Positions 15,619 through 17,875 of a DNA stretch of 17,875 nt are shown one piece after another. Position 1 is the stretch's first letter; the number at the start of each line of letters is the position of its first letter. The notes below the pieces were generated by a model. It did no database searches. It was not told the origin of the DNA and saw only the letters and a list, made by a program, of their open reading frames with translations. This stretch comes from SIG440 sp045596485 (GTDB lineage: Bacteria > Bacillota > Clostridia > Monoglobales > Monoglobaceae), in NCBI GenBank assembly GCA_045596485.1, contig JAZOCL010000082.1:1-17875 (forward strand), read 5' to 3'. A program made the translations under genes and the position numbers.

Positions 15619-17805
15619 ATGGCAAAAAAACCCGTTATTGAGCTTCAGAATATAACGGATACTCTGGAAAACAACTATATGCCTTATGCAATGAGTGTAA
15701 TTATCTCCAGAGCCATTCCCGAAATTGACGGATTCAAGCCGTCCCACAGAAAGTTGCTTTATACTATGTATAAAATGGGGCTTTTGAACGGTGGAAGAAC
15801 CAAATCTGCCAATGTGGTGGGGCAGACGATGAAGCTGAATCCCCACGGCGATGCTGCAATTTATGAAACGATGGTTCGTCTTACCGAAGGGCATCAGGCA
15901 CTGCTTCATCCGCTTGTTGATTCAAAGGGTAACTTTGGTCGTCAGTATTCAAGAGATATGGCATATGCTGCGGCACGTTATACCGAGGTCAAGCTCTCAA
16001 AAATCTGCAGCGAGGTTTTCAAGGATATTGACAAAGAAACCGTAGACCTGGTTGACAACTATGACGGCACCCTGAAGGAGCCAACCCTGCTTCCTGTGAG
16101 CTTTCCCAATATTCTGGTGAATCCCAATCAGGGCATTGCCGTTGGTATGGCGTCAAACATTTGCAGCTTTAACCTTTCGGAAATCTGCGAGGCGACTATA
16201 AGGGTGATGAAGGACCCTGATTGCGACATTATGGAGGTTCTCAAGGCTCCCGATTTTTCAACGGGCGGTGAGATAATTTTTGAAGAAGCTGTAATGCGTG
16301 AGATTTATGAAACAGGGAGAGGCTCCTTTAAAATCCGTGCAAAGTACGAGTACGACAAAAAGCAGCATTGTATTGACATAAAAGAAATTCCATACACCAC
16401 AACGGTGGAGGCAATTATCGAAAAGATTATTGAGCTTATAAAGGGCGGAAAGCTGAAGGAAATCTCGGATATCCGTGACGAAACCGACCTGAGCGGTCTC
16501 AAGGTTACAATTGACGTAAAACGCGGAACCGACCCCGACAAGCTTATGGCAAAGCTCTTCAAAATGACACCTCTGCAGGATAGCTTCGGCTGCAACTTCA
16601 ATATTCTTGTTGAGGGCTCGCCTATGGTTTTGGGCGTAAAGGACATAATCTGCGAGTGGCTGCGTTTTCGCAAAAACTGTATCAAGCGGGGCATCCGCTA
16701 CGATGTTGACAAAAAGAGCGCAAAGCTGCATCTTTTGCAGGGTCTCGAAAAAATTCTTCTTGACATTGACAAGGCAATAAAGATTGTCCGTGAAACAGAA
16801 GAAGATGCAATGGTTGTTCCGAACTTGATGAAGGGCTTTGGTATTGACGAGATTCAGGCAGAATTTGTTGCTGAAATCAAGCTGAGAAATCTCAACAAGG
16901 AGTACATCCTGAAGCGTACTGCCGAAATCAAGGAGCTCATTGATGAAATTGCAGAGCTCAGGGACACTCTTGAAAAGAATAAAAAAATTGAAAAGATAAT
17001 TGAAAAACAGCTGAAAGAAATTATTAAAAAATTCGGAGCAGACAGAAAAAGTACAATTGTTCACGATGTTGAAGCCGAGGTGGAAGAAGCTGTCGAGGAA
17101 ATTGAAAATTATCCTGTTATGATGTTTATAACAAAGGACGGCTACGTGAAAAAAATTTCACATCAGGCACTTCGCACCAGTGGCGAGCAGAAGGTAAAAG
17201 AGAACGATGCAATTGTTCAGTGCGTTGACACAGACAATCTTGCCGAGGTGCTTGTGTTCTCCAGCTCAGGAGAGGTTTATAAAACCCGTGCCTATGAAAT
17301 TCCTGCCACCAAGGCGAGTCTTTTGGGAGAATATATGCCAAATCTTCTCTCAATGGGTGAAGGCGAGCGTGTTGTGGGAATTGTTGTGACAAAGGAATAT
17401 AAGGGCAATATTCTTTTCTGCTTTGAGAACGGCAAAATTGCAAAGGTGGACATTAAGGGCTATGAAACAAAGCAGAACAGAAAAAAGCTTATCAATGCAT
17501 ATTCACTTGCATCGCCACTTGTCAAGGTGCTTTATCTTGCTGAAGAAACAGAGCTTGTGGCAATAAGCAACATAGGCAAGGCTCTTGTGTTCAGCTCAGA
17601 GCAGATTGCCCTCAAGACCACCAAAAGCTCTCAGGGGGTAAATGTTATGCTCTCAACAAAAAACAGCAAGCTGGCTGACGTGAAGCCTCTTTCGGAGTCG
17701 GGAATAAAAGACGTGAAGCATTATCGCACCAAAAATATTCCCGCAAAGGGTGCAGTAATACGTCCCGAGGATGCGGAAAACCCGCAGCTGATGATGTTTG
17801 AGTAA
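15619..17805 (+). CDS. Type IIA topoisomerase subunit A (GyrA/ParC-like, divergent)
   Basis: The DNA breakage-reunion subunit, 728 aa. The catalytic pair R120-Y121 lies in AAARYTE, and the winged-helix motifs DGFKPSHRKLLYTM and NPHGDAAIYETM are present. The quinolone-region segment usually written GNFGSxDGDxPAA reads GNFGRQYSRDMAYAA, a marked change. A coiled coil (about 440-485) precedes the beta-pinwheel C-terminal domain (about 497-728), which shows four or five blade repeats (for example FITKDGYVKKIS, VFSSSGEVYKT, FCFENGKIAKV, ISNIGKALVF). No GyrA box (QRRGGKG-like) is seen where it would be expected, which argues for topoisomerase IV-like relaxing or decatenating activity rather than supercoiling. 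GGAGGA precedes the ATG. It is co-transcribed with the B subunit. Confidence 0.92.
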   Translation: MAKKPVIELQNITDTLENNYMPYAMSVIISRAIPEIDGFKPSHRKLLYTMYKMGLLNGGRTKSANVVGQTMKLNPHGDAAIYETMVRLTEGHQALLHPLVDSKGNFGRQYSRDMAYAAARYTEVKLSKICSEVFKDIDKETVDLVDNYDGTLKEPTLLPVSFPNILVNPNQGIAVGMASNICSFNLSEICEATIRVMKDPDCDIMEVLKAPDFSTGGEIIFEEAVMREIYETGRGSFKIRAKYEYDKKQHCIDIKEIPYTTTVEAIIEKIIELIKGGKLKEISDIRDETDLSGLKVTIDVKRGTDPDKLMAKLFKMTPLQDSFGCNFNILVEGSPMVLGVKDIICEWLRFRKNCIKRGIRYDVDKKSAKLHLLQGLEKILLDIDKAIKIVRETEEDAMVVPNLMKGFGIDEIQAEFVAEIKLRNLNKEYILKRTAEIKELIDEIAELRDTLEKNKKIEKIIEKQLKEIIKKFGADRKSTIVHDVEAEVEEAVEEIENYPVMMFITKDGYVKKISHQALRTSGEQKVKENDAIVQCVDTDNLAEVLVFSSSGEVYKTRAYEIPATKASLLGEYMPNLLSMGEGERVVGIVVTKEYKGNILFCFENGKIAKVDIKGYETKQNRKKLINAYSLASPLVKVLYLAEETELVAISNIGKALVFSSEQIALKTTKSSQGVNVMLSTKNSKLADVKPLSESGIKDVKHYRTKNIPAKGAVIRPEDAENPQLMMFE

Positions 17806-17845
17806 ACTAAAAATATATATTACCAAATAAAAAGGAGATAGAATA

Positions 17846-17875
17846 ATGTTTTGTACCAATTGTGGCAAAAAGGTT
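17846..17875 (+). CDS. Zinc-ribbon protein, N-terminal ten codons only (cut by window end)
   Basis: ATG at 17846 with AAAGGAG nine nt upstream begins MFCTNCGKKV, the opening of a zinc-ribbon domain (C-x-x-C-G). The rest lies outside the window, so no more can be said. It starts 40 nt after the topoisomerase A gene without a hairpin terminator between, so read-through is possible. Confidence 0.7.
   Translation, partial: MFCTNCGKKV

Noticed and set aside
17806..17845. Terminator after the topoisomerase A gene
   Set aside because: The 40-nt gap is AT-rich but has no stem; none can be claimed.

Overview
The window reads as chromosomal DNA of an anaerobic, endospore-forming Firmicute, most likely a clostridial (Oscillospiraceae/Ruminococcaceae-like) species. 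The reasons are a full-length spoIVA (an endospore coat ATPase), hydF (maturation of [FeFe]-hydrogenase), strong AGGAGG-type ribosome binding sites before most genes, and moderately AT-rich coding DNA. I saw no rRNA, tRNA, CRISPR array, transposase or integrase.

Region 1 (1-6114, + strand) is a compact operon of six overlapping or abutting genes that ends at a clear hairpin terminator. It holds the C-terminal part of a eukaryotic-like Ser/Thr protein kinase (cut by the window start), a 49-codon gene with a strong Shine-Dalgarno, a 1094-aa superfamily 1 helicase with a long coiled-coil insert and an acidic tail, a 363-aa protein with a probable winged-helix domain, a membrane-anchored RanBP2-type zinc-finger protein, and a small protein with four membrane segments. 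Every junction overlaps or is only 2 nt apart, so the products probably work together. I do not recognise the set as a described system, and it is the best candidate here for something new (kinase signalling coupled to a helicase and membrane partners).

Region 2 (6183-11709): spoIVA lies on the - strand with its own terminator and a candidate sigma-E promoter. Diverging from it is a + strand operon with a good sigma-A-type promoter: a HAD-family phosphatase, a lipid (diacylglycerol) kinase-like protein, HydF, and a sugar-nucleotidyltransferase-like protein. This operon ends at a strong bidirectional hairpin that it shares with a convergent Gfo/Idh/MocA oxidoreductase gene.

Region 3 (11729-13611): the oxidoreductase on the - strand, then about 600 bp with no intact gene. 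This stretch holds a decayed AraC-family HTH fragment and the promoter of the next operon, which is embedded in a 13-bp inverted repeat.

Region 4 (13612-17875, + strand): a type IIA topoisomerase pair (GyrB/ParE-like then GyrA/ParC-like) that keeps the catalytic residues but is divergent in several signature motifs and lacks a recognisable GyrA box. It is followed by the first ten codons of a zinc-ribbon protein that runs off the window.
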